Assembly: GCA_007449985.2 (NCBI GenBank)
Contig: VIIQ02000135.1
Span: forward strand, 107,001-171,000
Length of the DNA: 64,000 nucleotides
DNA from: Desmodesmus armatus
Taxonomy: Eukaryota; Chlorophyta; Chlorophyceae; Sphaeropleales; Scenedesmaceae
Reading direction: 5' to 3'
A model generated the notes under the pieces. That model saw only the letters and a program-made list of their open reading frames with translations. It was not told the origin of the DNA and did no database searches. The translations under genes and the position numbers were made by a program. Shown here in pieces: positions 1-11,420 of the stretch (position 1 is its first letter; each line of letters starts with the position of its first letter).

Positions 1-3000
1 AATGCTGGAAGACAGGTGAACAACATGCACTCTGGGCTCACTACTGCTCTGGCTGCCCTTGCTATGGGTCGGACACAGTGGCTGGGCAACACTGCTGAGC
101 GGGACACCACCTCTGCCACCAGGGTGCGTCTGGCTGGTATTCCAGCAGCATACCAACAGGCCCTGAAGAGTAACAGGGATGCAGTAGCTCACACCCTTCG
201 AGCTGTCCTAGGCTGGCGTGTAGTGCTGTGTGAGGACGGGCATACCCTACCCAAACAAACCACACCACCAGCTGAAACTAACCGCTTTGCTGCCCTTACT
301 GACCTGGATGAAATGGCTACCCCCTCAACTGCTGACAGCACACTGCCCACACAGTCGCAACAGCTGGCTACTCCGCCACCTCGCTCCAGCGACCCCGTAA
401 CACTACAGGGCATGCCTAAGCGCAGTGTTGTAGTCATGCTGAAATCTGGCCGGAACAAGCACTGGGGAGTGGCCCTCCCTGCTGTAGGGGAGGACGCTGC
501 TGCCGCATACACTGTCAGCTTTTTAACTACATGTACACTCCCATCTAGCATGACTGTGCAAGAAGTGTGTGAGAGCATGGCACACAGCTGGTGGGAGGTC
601 CCCAAAACACATCACAGACCACTGCTCCAACATGGCAAGCACCTGGCACCAGAGGCAGCAACGCAGACAACCCCTCAGCGACTGCCTCAGAGAATCCCTG
701 ATAACACCGTGGTGCGCAAGAGGTTCCCTGGCCATGGCACATGCTATGGTGTCATCAGCCTAGACCCCCGTGAGAGCCTGCCATACAACTACAGGGTGTG
801 CTACACTGATGATGACACTGAGCTGATGAGCGTCACAGAGGCGCTGCGCCATGTTCTGCCTGCAAATGCTCGTATCCCCTCTAACCTCCGTGATAAATTG
901 ATTGCCCTTGGAGCCCCCCTTGCCCCCTCCGATGCAGGCCGAACACCGGAAAGCCAGGACCAAGACCAACAATCCCAACCTGCCACCACCCCTCGCCAAC
1001 CCAACCCCACTAACCCAACACAACGAGCAGCCCGAGCAGATGCACGTAGGCGCCGCAGGCATGCTGCTGGTTTGGTGCGAGCGGCTAACACAGCATGGAC
1101 ACAGGGCGGGGTAAACATGGGACATGTCAATGCATGTGGCCTTAGCGCAATTACAACAGTGGAAGTGGAAGCCATCATCCGCCACCTCAACCTTGACGTC
1201 CTTGGGGTGACAGAAACATGGGAGGGGAAATGCAAGCCACATGACATCTCTGGCTACACATTCATCAGCAAGCCCAGACAGGACCAACAAGGTGGGGGGG
1301 TAGGTTTCTATGTTTCCCGTATGCTGGGACCTGTCACTAAGGCACACTTTGACACTGCTGTCCCTGAAAGTATTTGGCTAGAGATTGACAGCCACCGCCG
1401 GAGGGAACGTCCCTTGTTTGTTGGCTGTGTGTACCTGCCCCCCAGTGCCTTGGATACTGTCGCTGCTGCCACTGAGTCCTACAACCAACTTGCCGCAGAT
1501 GTGGAGCGTTTTAAGCAGTGCGGTGAGGTTGTGATCATGGGAGACCTGAACAGCCGAGTGGGCTCTGCTTCTGAAGACAACCAGCACATTGGCCGATGGG
1601 GGGAGACCGTGACCAACCCTGCAGGCCTTGCTCTCATTGACTTCTTGCGCAGTGCTGGCCTGTACACTCTCAACAATCGCATGTCCTGCCTTGTCTCTGG
1701 CACACACCAGCCCGCCTACACACGTGTTCGCCCCGCTGCGCCAGGTCAACCCGATGACAGTGCCCAGCGCTCCATCATTGATTATGTGCTGATGCCACCT
1801 AAGTATGTGCTGACTGAGCCGCATCAAGTGCGCCCCCGTTGCACCCTGCAGGTTGAGACCCAACACAAGCTCTCCACATCTGACCACTTCCCCGTTTGGT
1901 TCACTCTGCCACACCCTGTCCACAGGTCCCCGCCCCCTACTTTTTGGCAGCCCAAACCCAACACTTATAAGCTAACTCTCCCCAAGACTGCCCTTACACA
2001 GGAGGACTGGGAGCAACGCGAGGCCTACCCTAAGGCGCTGGAAGAGCATTTTGAGGACTTTCCTGAATTGCTCACTAAGCTGAAAGATGATGTTGCTGCA
2101 GGCACTATGCAACCCTCAACAGCATGTGAGAAAGCTAAGGCCCTCATCTGCGAACGCATTAATGCAGCGGTTGATGCAACCATCGGCTTTGGGAGACCCC
2201 GCCGTCACCCCTCTTCCCGCGTACCCATTGTCAGAACACGCGCAGTTAAGGACGCGGTTAAGGATCGCGACATGGCTGCAGCCGACCTGCTTGAAATTAG
2301 CACCACCGACCCGCTGAACACTGCTGCAATCGCGACTGCACAGGTACAGGTCAAGGAGGCGCAGGCCTCCCTCAAAGCCACAGTAACAGAAGCACGTCAG
2401 CGCCATACTGACCGCCTAATTGCTGAAGTCGATAGCTGCAGGCGAGGAAACGATGGAAAAGGGATGTGGAAAGCTCTTAAAGCCCTGGGAGGGTCACGCG
2501 ACAGCACCCGGACAGGACCAGCAGCGCTGCGCAATCCTAACGGAGCCGGCCTAGTCACAGACGCACAAGGCATCTGCGAGATTCTAGCCAATCATTATGA
2601 GCAGGTGTCCTCTACCTCCACCCACTACCGCAACGATGACTTTGATGCTCAGCACCGTGCCACAATAGAGGCGCAGGTTAAGGAACACTTGGAACAAACT
2701 TCCTTCACAGAAGAAGGCCCAGCTGGCCTCTCACAACCCATTGCCGAGGAAGAAGTACAAGCACAGTGCCACAGACTGAACAACAACAAAGCTCCTAGCC
2801 CTCTGGACAACATCCAGAATGAGCTGCTGAAGTATGGCGGCAATGCCCTGACTCCCCACCTTACAAGCTTCTTCCAGATGCAATTTGAGTATGAAATGAA
2901 AGCCAAAACATGTGGGGTGATCACCCCCATTTACAAAAAGGGAGACCCCATTGAAGCCAAAAACTACCGCCCTATCACCCTGGGATCTGCCATTGACAAG

Positions 3001-4845
3001 CTGTACAATCTGGTGATCAATGGGCGCATCATGACTTTTTTGGAAGATAACGACAAGCTGCATGACGGCCAGCAGGGTTTCCGCCCTGGCAGAAGCTCGG
3101 TAGATAACATCTACATGCTGAAAACATGCCTGGATGCACGATGCCAACAGAAGCTTGATACATACCTGTTGTTTGTAGACATTGAAAAGGCCTATGACAC
3201 TGTGTGGAGAGCTGGGCTTCTCTGGCACTTATGGCAAAAAGGCATTACTGGGAAAATGTTCCGCGTCCTTGCTAACATGGTGGATAACACACCCACCAAG
3301 ATCATGTACAACGGAGCGTTCTCGCGCGTAATGCACCCTGACATGGGCTGGGAACAGGGAGACACCCTGGCAACCACCATGTTCAACGTATACATTGATA
3401 GCGTCTTGCACCAGGTATGGGAGGAACACGAGGGAATCCCTGTCCCTGTGCGCTCTGGCGAAACAGCTGCAAAACTGACTGCTCTTTTGTATGCTGATGA
3501 TCTGGCTGGGGTGACATCCACCCCTGAAGCAATGCAACGGCTGGTGGACAGTACACGAGCAGCACTGACAAAATGGCAGCTTCGCGCAAGTGTCAACCCC
3601 ACTGACACATCTAAAACTGCCATCATGAAGGTACTAGGTGGCTGTGCAAGTGCCCGCCGCAGTGCTGCTGCAGCTACACGGATGGACAGCTCTGCTCAGA
3701 CATACAAGTGGGGAGACATCACCATCCCACAAGTCACCAGCTACAAATATCTAGGGGTTACCATCAACAATACCAACACTTGGGATGACCACTTTGAAGC
3801 TCGCATGAAGTCAGGCACAAAGGCAGCAGCAGCCCAACGTAAAGTACTCACACAAGTGCGGCTCCCTGCCCACTTGCGCAAACTGACACTAACCACTATT
3901 GTGCAACCAGTGGTCACCTATGCTGCCCAGGTGTGGGCCCAACCCATCCAATCTTTGCGCAAAAAGCTTGACTCCTGGCAGATGGGTTTGACCACACGTG
4001 CTTTCCATTGCCCTGCAAACACCTCCCACATCTGCCTGCAACAAGAGCTGGGTTTGTTTCCTCTGCATGTAACATGCGACACACTTGCCATTAGGTACTG
4101 GCATCATCTAGAAAACACACCCACTGACCGACTACTGTACAAGATCCACACTGCATGGAGTGGCAAGTACCACCCTTGGGGTCAGAACATGCAGCGACTA
4201 CTGACTGAGTACAACATTGACACTAGCACCCCTAAAGAAGTCAGTAAGGCAAATTTCAAGGGACATGTTGAAGCACGTGCAATCAACTATCTTAGGTCTT
4301 ATTGGACACAGCCCCCCCGCAACCTAGGAGGTTCTGTGCACTCCAGGTACATGGCAGACATTGGCATTGGAGAGCTCACACCTAGGCGGCCCAAACTCCG
4401 CACATATCTGCACACTCTAACCACCACTCCCCACCTGGAATCATGTAGAGCCGCTTCACTGTTCATGCACTTCCGCCTTGAAACCCTCCCACTCAATGCC
4501 TTCCATAGCCATACAAGACACAGGGAGACAGCTGCTGCACGCAATGCAAGGCAACTCTGCCCATCCTGTAAACAACATGCTGAAACACCCACTCACTTCC
4601 TGTTGGAGTGCCCTGCCTACTCTATCCCCCGCAGCATGCCACATATTGCAGACTGTATTGCAGATGCCCAAGCCAGCCCCACACAGGCCCCATGGCGCCA
4701 ACTGCTCAACCAGCCTTTGATGGCCAACTACATCCTCCGCGCTTGGGACATTAGAAGAGCCGCCCTTGCAGGGCGCGAGGCCAATGGAGGAAGCTCTATG
4801 GCGTTAACACCTGGGCCTGCAGCTGATATCACTGGAGAGCAGTAA
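1..4845 (+). CDS. LINE ORF: endonuclease/reverse transcriptase polyprotein (5' partial)
   Basis: The frame is open from base 1 (1,614 codons before the TAA); the first ATG is at 25. The protein would nick target DNA and reverse-transcribe its own RNA there. An exonuclease-endonuclease-phosphatase fold spans about residues 365-660, counting from base 16: the MGHVNACGL start, the catalytic-glutamate segment GVTETW, GDLNSRVG and the SDHFP motif are all visible. The reverse transcriptase follows at about 915-1200, with the YRPITL block, LFVDIEKAYDTV and the catalytic LLYADD near residue 1158. A C-terminal CCHC knuckle (CPSC...H....C) lies near 1514-1535. The first 360 residues are low in recognisable motifs and may include a nucleic-acid-binding first region. 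No internal stop or frameshift is seen. Clade assignment would need a phylogeny. Confidence 0.93.
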   Translation, partial: NAGRQVNNMHSGLTTALAALAMGRTQWLGNTAERDTTSATRVRLAGIPAAYQQALKSNRDAVAHTLRAVLGWRVVLCEDGHTLPKQTTPPAETNRFAALTDLDEMATPSTADSTLPTQSQQLATPPPRSSDPVTLQGMPKRSVVVMLKSGRNKHWGVALPAVGEDAAAAYTVSFLTTCTLPSSMTVQEVCESMAHSWWEVPKTHHRPLLQHGKHLAPEAATQTTPQRLPQRIPDNTVVRKRFPGHGTCYGVISLDPRESLPYNYRVCYTDDDTELMSVTEALRHVLPANARIPSNLRDKLIALGAPLAPSDAGRTPESQDQDQQSQPATTPRQPNPTNPTQRAARADARRRRRHAAGLVRAANTAWTQGGVNMGHVNACGLSAITTVEVEAIIRHLNLDVLGVTETWEGKCKPHDISGYTFISKPRQDQQGGGVGFYVSRMLGPVTKAHFDTAVPESIWLEIDSHRRRERPLFVGCVYLPPSALDTVAAATESYNQLAADVERFKQCGEVVIMGDLNSRVGSASEDNQHIGRWGETVTNPAGLALIDFLRSAGLYTLNNRMSCLVSGTHQPAYTRVRPAAPGQPDDSAQRSIIDYVLMPPKYVLTEPHQVRPRCTLQVETQHKLSTSDHFPVWFTLPHPVHRSPPPTFWQPKPNTYKLTLPKTALTQEDWEQREAYPKALEEHFEDFPELLTKLKDDVAAGTMQPSTACEKAKALICERINAAVDATIGFGRPRRHPSSRVPIVRTRAVKDAVKDRDMAAADLLEISTTDPLNTAAIATAQVQVKEAQASLKATVTEARQRHTDRLIAEVDSCRRGNDGKGMWKALKALGGSRDSTRTGPAALRNPNGAGLVTDAQGICEILANHYEQVSSTSTHYRNDDFDAQHRATIEAQVKEHLEQTSFTEEGPAGLSQPIAEEEVQAQCHRLNNNKAPSPLDNIQNELLKYGGNALTPHLTSFFQMQFEYEMKAKTCGVITPIYKKGDPIEAKNYRPITLGSAIDKLYNLVINGRIMTFLEDNDKLHDGQQGFRPGRSSVDNIYMLKTCLDARCQQKLDTYLLFVDIEKAYDTVWRAGLLWHLWQKGITGKMFRVLANMVDNTPTKIMYNGAFSRVMHPDMGWEQGDTLATTMFNVYIDSVLHQVWEEHEGIPVPVRSGETAAKLTALLYADDLAGVTSTPEAMQRLVDSTRAALTKWQLRASVNPTDTSKTAIMKVLGGCASARRSAAAATRMDSSAQTYKWGDITIPQVTSYKYLGVTINNTNTWDDHFEARMKSGTKAAAAQRKVLTQVRLPAHLRKLTLTTIVQPVVTYAAQVWAQPIQSLRKKLDSWQMGLTTRAFHCPANTSHICLQQELGLFPLHVTCDTLAIRYWHHLENTPTDRLLYKIHTAWSGKYHPWGQNMQRLLTEYNIDTSTPKEVSKANFKGHVEARAINYLRSYWTQPPRNLGGSVHSRYMADIGIGELTPRRPKLRTYLHTLTTTPHLESCRAASLFMHFRLETLPLNAFHSHTRHRETAAARNARQLCPSCKQHAETPTHFLLECPAYSIPRSMPHIADCIADAQASPTQAPWRQLLNQPLMANYILRAWDIRRAALAGREANGGSSMALTPGPAADITGEQ

Positions 4846-5216
4846 CAGTCCTTTGCAGCAGCAGCAGCAGTGGAGCGTTGACGGCAGTTGACTGATTTGA
4901 CAGCTTTGTGTTTTTGTATCGAGAGCCGTCTAGTGCCAAGCCTCCGAATTGGTCCAGCCCAAAGTCACATTGCCACAAAGGGTTTTTTATATTCCTCCAC
5001 GGAGGTTTTTGCCCGGCATCCATTCGGAGGGTTGTCCATCTCGTGCACTTAGATAGTACGCTTGGGGATTTTTGGGTTGGTTTTCATCCTCACAAAAGCG
5101 TCAGGCTTCTCTGTTTTGATCCTCAGTATGTTGTTCCTTCTGGGTTGTTGTGCTATCTCCGTGATATTAGTGAATGGCTGGCATGAGCTCTTGAGTTTCA
5201 TAGCTACAGGTGTAAC

Positions 5217-5238
5217 TTTGATTTGATTTGATTTGATT
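5217..5238 (+). repeat. TTTGA 3' tail of LINE
   Basis: About four TTTGA units end the LINE. Such short tandem tails are made by slippage during target-primed reverse transcription. The flanking DNA begins with the sequence GCGCAG. Confidence 0.85.
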
Positions 5239-5244
5239 GCGCAG

Positions 5245-5460
5245 GATCAGGTGGCAGCAGAATCCGGCTGCTGAGAATACGATCTACCTGCGCATCTTGT
5301 GAACCAGATCAGCCATAGACCGGCTGCCAACAGCGGCTTGCAACAGCCTGTCCAACCTCGCCAGCAGCAGTGCTGATGTGCACCTGCGAATGCCCAGCTG
5401 CAACGCAACCCCTGTGCCTGATCCTGAAGTTGCACAAGGTTCCTTGAGTATTGACCTTGA
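5245..5460 (-). pseudogene. F-box/LRR gene first-exon remnant
   Basis: On the minus strand the segment at about 5283-5345 encodes RSMADLVHK followed by a splice-donor-like GTAG. It matches the end of exon 1 of the two F-box genes near 56 and 60 kb, which read QAMADLVH before their donor. DNA similarity covers about 75 bases. The upstream part resembles the intact genes poorly, no start codon equivalent is evident, and no LRR exon follows because the LINE occupies that side. I infer a decayed copy whose intron 1 received the LINE in antisense orientation. It could instead be a fragment moved here on its own. Confidence 0.45.
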
Positions 5461-6444
5461 CTAATTGCACCACCCTGCTGACTGCACCCTCTGTGACACA
5501 GACCAGCAGGTAGTCAAGCAGTGATCCGATGGGCAGTGCTGCAGACTCACTATTGGACCAAGGCAGGGCCGATAGTGGTCCCAGTGAGCTTGCAATAAGA
5601 ATGGATATCATATGTCTAGGGACGTGGTGGTCGAGGTGGCAGTTCCATGCCAGGGATCAACCTTGGAAACCGCGAGAGCGTACATACCCTCAACATTTAC
5701 GGATCCCAACTGTGAACCCCACACTGATTGTGTTCTTTTACTGAAGGGGTTTAGCGGGTTCTGAGCCCGTCTTAATCAGCATACAGTAACGTTCACACTA
5801 GACAAGATGCATATGCTGTCCCCTTCAACGTGTGGCATTCAGCCGCGCACCTCCTGCAGGGGTGCATCAAAACGTAGCACAGATGTACGTGTGCAAAGTA
5901 TGTCACGTCGCGACGTACTGGGAGGAGCTGCTCTGCTGCTGCCAGGTAATTTGTGGTCCCAACAGCAGTAGTAGGAGCAGCAGCACCTTGGGGGCTCAGA
6001 CAGTGGCGAGAGGATTGCACACAGGTCGCATTTGTATGCTTGTGAGCTAGCAGATGTTAATTTCCAGATGCAATTGCTAGAGTGCACTGCATAGACACAC
6101 CAGCAGCGATCAGCGTCACCAGCAGCTGCAGCTGGCAAGCGACCAATGTGATGCTGGACAATTCATGACACTTGGCTTTTGCATTTTCGTAAATGAACAT
6201 CGAATCGTTGCATGGAGGCGGGATTGCACAGCGCAGATGCAGCGTACACAGCTTGCTGAAGGGGGGGGGGGTACAGGCGCAGGGGCCCATGGTGGCAGGA
6301 ACGAGGCACGTGCTGCACCAATCTGGACCGCAGAAACATGTGCAGACATGTGACGCCGTATTGCAATCACAATTGCTTATCTTGCGCAGCAGAAAAAGCT
6401 GACAATGGCAACTTTTTGCTGTTGTTGCTTGCGTTGCTGCAGGC
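5461..6444. other. Intergenic / 5' region of glutathione peroxidase gene
   Basis: I see no convincing gene here. The stretch just before 6445 looks like a pyrimidine-rich 3' splice site (TTGCTGCAG), so an upstream exon carrying 5' UTR or an organelle-targeting leader may lie in this interval; none could be identified. Confidence 0.4.
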
Positions 6445-9005
<2,561 letters not shown>

Positions 9006-9264
9006 CAGGGCGGTGCAGCAGCAACAGCAGCAGCAGCAGTAGTGGGCGCCAGGTGCCCCAGCCTGGGAATGGCATCCGCGGCAGCAGCGGTTGCAGCAGC
9101 AGTTGCGGCTTCTCGCTCCCTCTGTTCTTCAGCTGGGCGTTTCTCCTGGCTGCTCGGCACCAGTGTGCAATGAACTGTACTGCGTAAATGTTCTGACCTT
9201 TTGCTCAACTTGAGCGTTACTAGTAGTGTTTTGGCTCATGCCTGCAAGCCACATGGGGTTGTTT

Positions 9265-9335
9265 GTCAGCAGCATATGAAGGGTCGTGTGGTAAAGCCCA
9301 CCAGGGCAGCCCCGGCCTGGACCAAACCGCACTGC
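9265..9335 (+). promoter_or_regulatory. Candidate SECIS element in GPX 3' UTR
   Basis: Starts 260 bases after the stop. UGAA (9277-9280) and GGAC (9319-9322) can form the non-Watson-Crick quartet. GGGUCG (9281-9286) pairs fully with CGGCCU (9313-9318), counting wobbles, just above it. AA (9293-9294) lies 12 bases after the quartet, the expected apical position. The upper helix is weaker: GUGG (9288-9291) can pair with CCAC (9298-9301). Its presence next to an in-frame UGA raises the likelihood, but the fold was judged by eye. Confidence 0.5.
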
Positions 9336-9571
9336 AGCAGCATCTGCCTGTCTAACCCTCCTTACAACGTCCTTGGGTGGCTGGTGGGTCGCTGTGGTGG
9401 CGGTACTGCTGAACAGACAGCTTACGTGTGTGCTTGCTGGGCACGTGCTGGTTGAGTCTTGTCTATCATTGTTTCATGTCAAACATGTAGCATTGTGTAT
9501 GGGGGCTTTTGGCTTCTTGGTTGTCCTATTACTGAGATGTGAGGTTCAGCGTCATGGCTGAATTGTTCTTC

Positions 9572-9576
9572 TGTAA
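9572..9576 (+). terminator. TGTAA poly(A) signal, candidate for GPX
   Basis: TGTAA is the usual poly(A) signal in volvocalean algae. This one lies 567 bases after the peroxidase stop and beyond the SECIS candidate, as required. Confidence 0.5.
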
Positions 9577-10640
9577 GTGCTGTGTATGTGATGCCATCAC
9601 AGTGAGTGAGCGTCACAGTGCTCACAGATGCCTTTGGCATTCTATGTAGGGCTGATGAGGATTTGGAATTCAATCAAAGGAATCATTCACGAACAAATTG
9701 ACTGCAGCCTCAGCCACTGAATTTCTCACGGCATGTGTATGAAAGCCGCAAACGGTGCTGCTGTACATGGTTGCTCCTCTTGCTCAGTGTGCACTGAGGT
9801 TCAGGGTTGATGGTTTCCTTGTAGACTTAGTCCGTATAAACCTCAAACTTACATAACAAAGACAGCAGCATGCAGCAGCACAGTGCAGCTCGTGTGCTGT
9901 CACCAATACAACAGTTACAGTTGTAACAGTTATTGGCTCAGCAAAAAAGCCGAGCAACCCATAAGGGGGCCAGATGCTCATGGCATGGCTCAAACAAAAC
10001 AATTTATCCCAGCCAAAGCTGCACATGACCATCGTGGTCATCCTTATCCTTACACACGCAGCCAGTCTTGGCAAAAAGGAAAAAAAAATAGCAGCTGTTG
10101 AGGGAGCATCATGCAGTGCCACAATCATTGCGGCAGCACTGCTTGGCAATTTGCAAGCCCCCAGGCGCGGCTGTGTGTCAGGGCCGTCGCTGCCTCCCAG
10201 GGTGCCAGGGTATGGTGAGCCCAATTTGGCAGGAACGAGTAGATAGTGCTCTCCAAGCTGGCGGCTGCAGCAGCACGCAAGGCAGCAGAAGCAGCAACAC
10301 ACACATTATAAGCACGACTGCACAGGCAGTACGCTGCACGTGCTGCATGCCACTGCTTGGATACAAACAACATCAGTGCTGGTGAAGAAACATGAATTGG
10401 TTGTATGCTAAAAATGCCTTGCTCCAGGCAACAGACACTATGGGCAGAACTGTGTAGAGGCAGAGTCTAACAGCGGATATATCACCCCCCCTACCTCTTC
10501 GACATGAACAGGCCCAGGTGGGGAAGTCTGGCTGGCACTAGCGGCCCCCAACACATTATGTGATGTTGGAGGAGCAAGCGCATTCAACACCACCTACCTT
10601 CATCTGGGGACCTTAGCTGCCCCTCTGTGCCACCAGACAA
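9577..10640. other. Intergenic, no gene recognised
   Basis: The peroxidase and GPI8 genes converge here. Short open frames exist on both strands, but none has motif, splice or repeat support. TTACA at 10050-10054 is one of several possible minus-strand TGTAA signals for GPI8. Confidence 0.4.
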
Positions 10641-10649
10641 CTGATCATC

Positions 10650-11420
10650 ATGAACAGCTGCTGCTGCTGCTGCTGCCGCCGCCACTGCAGCACACACATC
10701 TGCCGCAACCTGACTTAGCAGCAGGTGCTGCTGCAGATCAGCAGACCTGGTGTGCACATCACTGCTGCTGCTGCTGCAGACCCCAGTAGACACAAAGGGG
10801 GACAACCCCAGCCACACTTACTGGCTGCCGCAACTGCCACCCTTCTGCGGCTGCTGCTGCCATAGCTGCAAGCAGCATCCCTGCAGCCATTGCAGCCTGT
10901 CTCGGCATCAGGCGCTGCAGCAGCCCAGTAGGCCAGGTGCGCGGGGCTTCTGCGTCACTGCTGCTGCTGCTGCTGCTGCTGCTTCTGCAGCAAGTGCAGA
11001 CCCCAGCAAATAGAGGGGAGCAGCACCCCAGCGACAGCGAACTAGCTGCCGCAACTGCCACCCCTACTGCTGCTGCTGCTGCTGCTGCCATTGCTGAAAC
11101 TGACACCCCTTTTGCTGCCACAGCCCGTCACAGCATCAGGCGCTGCAGCAGCCCATCAGGCCAGCGGCCCAGGGCTTCTGCGTTACTGTTGCTGCAGCAG
11201 ACCTTGGTACACGAAGGTGGGCACACCGAACTGGCTGCCGCAACTGCTGCTGCCACTGCTGCTACTGGCAGTGCTGCAAGTGGAATGCCTACCGGCACCA
11301 CAGCCTATCTCAGCATCAGGCTCTGCTGCAGCTGAGCAGGCCGGGTGCACAGGGCTTCTGCATCACTGCTGCTGCAGCAACAGCAGCCAGCAGAGACAGC
11401 AGACCCCAGTACACTGATAG
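10650..11420. repeat. Tandem repeat, about four units of 200-222 bases
   Basis: Units are marked by recurring CAGACCCCAG-type and GGCATCAGGCGCTGCAG-type segments near 10777, 10999, 11200 and 11400, with CTG runs between. The repeat overlaps the last part of the GPI8 final exon on the minus strand, so extra copies of its last codons lie downstream. On that strand the units share the string VYWGL, which also occurs in the proposed GPI8 membrane segment. Confidence 0.7.

Larger units (their letters stand above)
1..5238 (+). mobile_element. LINE (non-LTR retrotransposon), 5' end beyond window
   Basis: A non-LTR retrotransposon runs in from the left edge. It has one long ORF (1-4845), a roughly 370-base 3' UTR, and a 3' tail of TTTGA repeats (5217-5238) in place of poly(A). 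The order endonuclease, reverse transcriptase, zinc knuckle is that of apurinic-endonuclease LINEs such as the L1/Tad groups. The 5' end lies outside the window, so target-site duplications cannot be tested. The same 3' UTR end recurs on the minus strand near 43821-43966 and, more diverged, near 45480-45525, so this is a dispersed family. The ORF is uninterrupted, which suggests recent activity. The insertion lies antisense to an F-box-like exon remnant just downstream. Confidence 0.93.

Noticed and set aside
9784..10302. 172-codon minus-strand open frame
   Set aside because: Cys/Ala-rich by chance base composition, no recognisable motif; lies between convergent genes.
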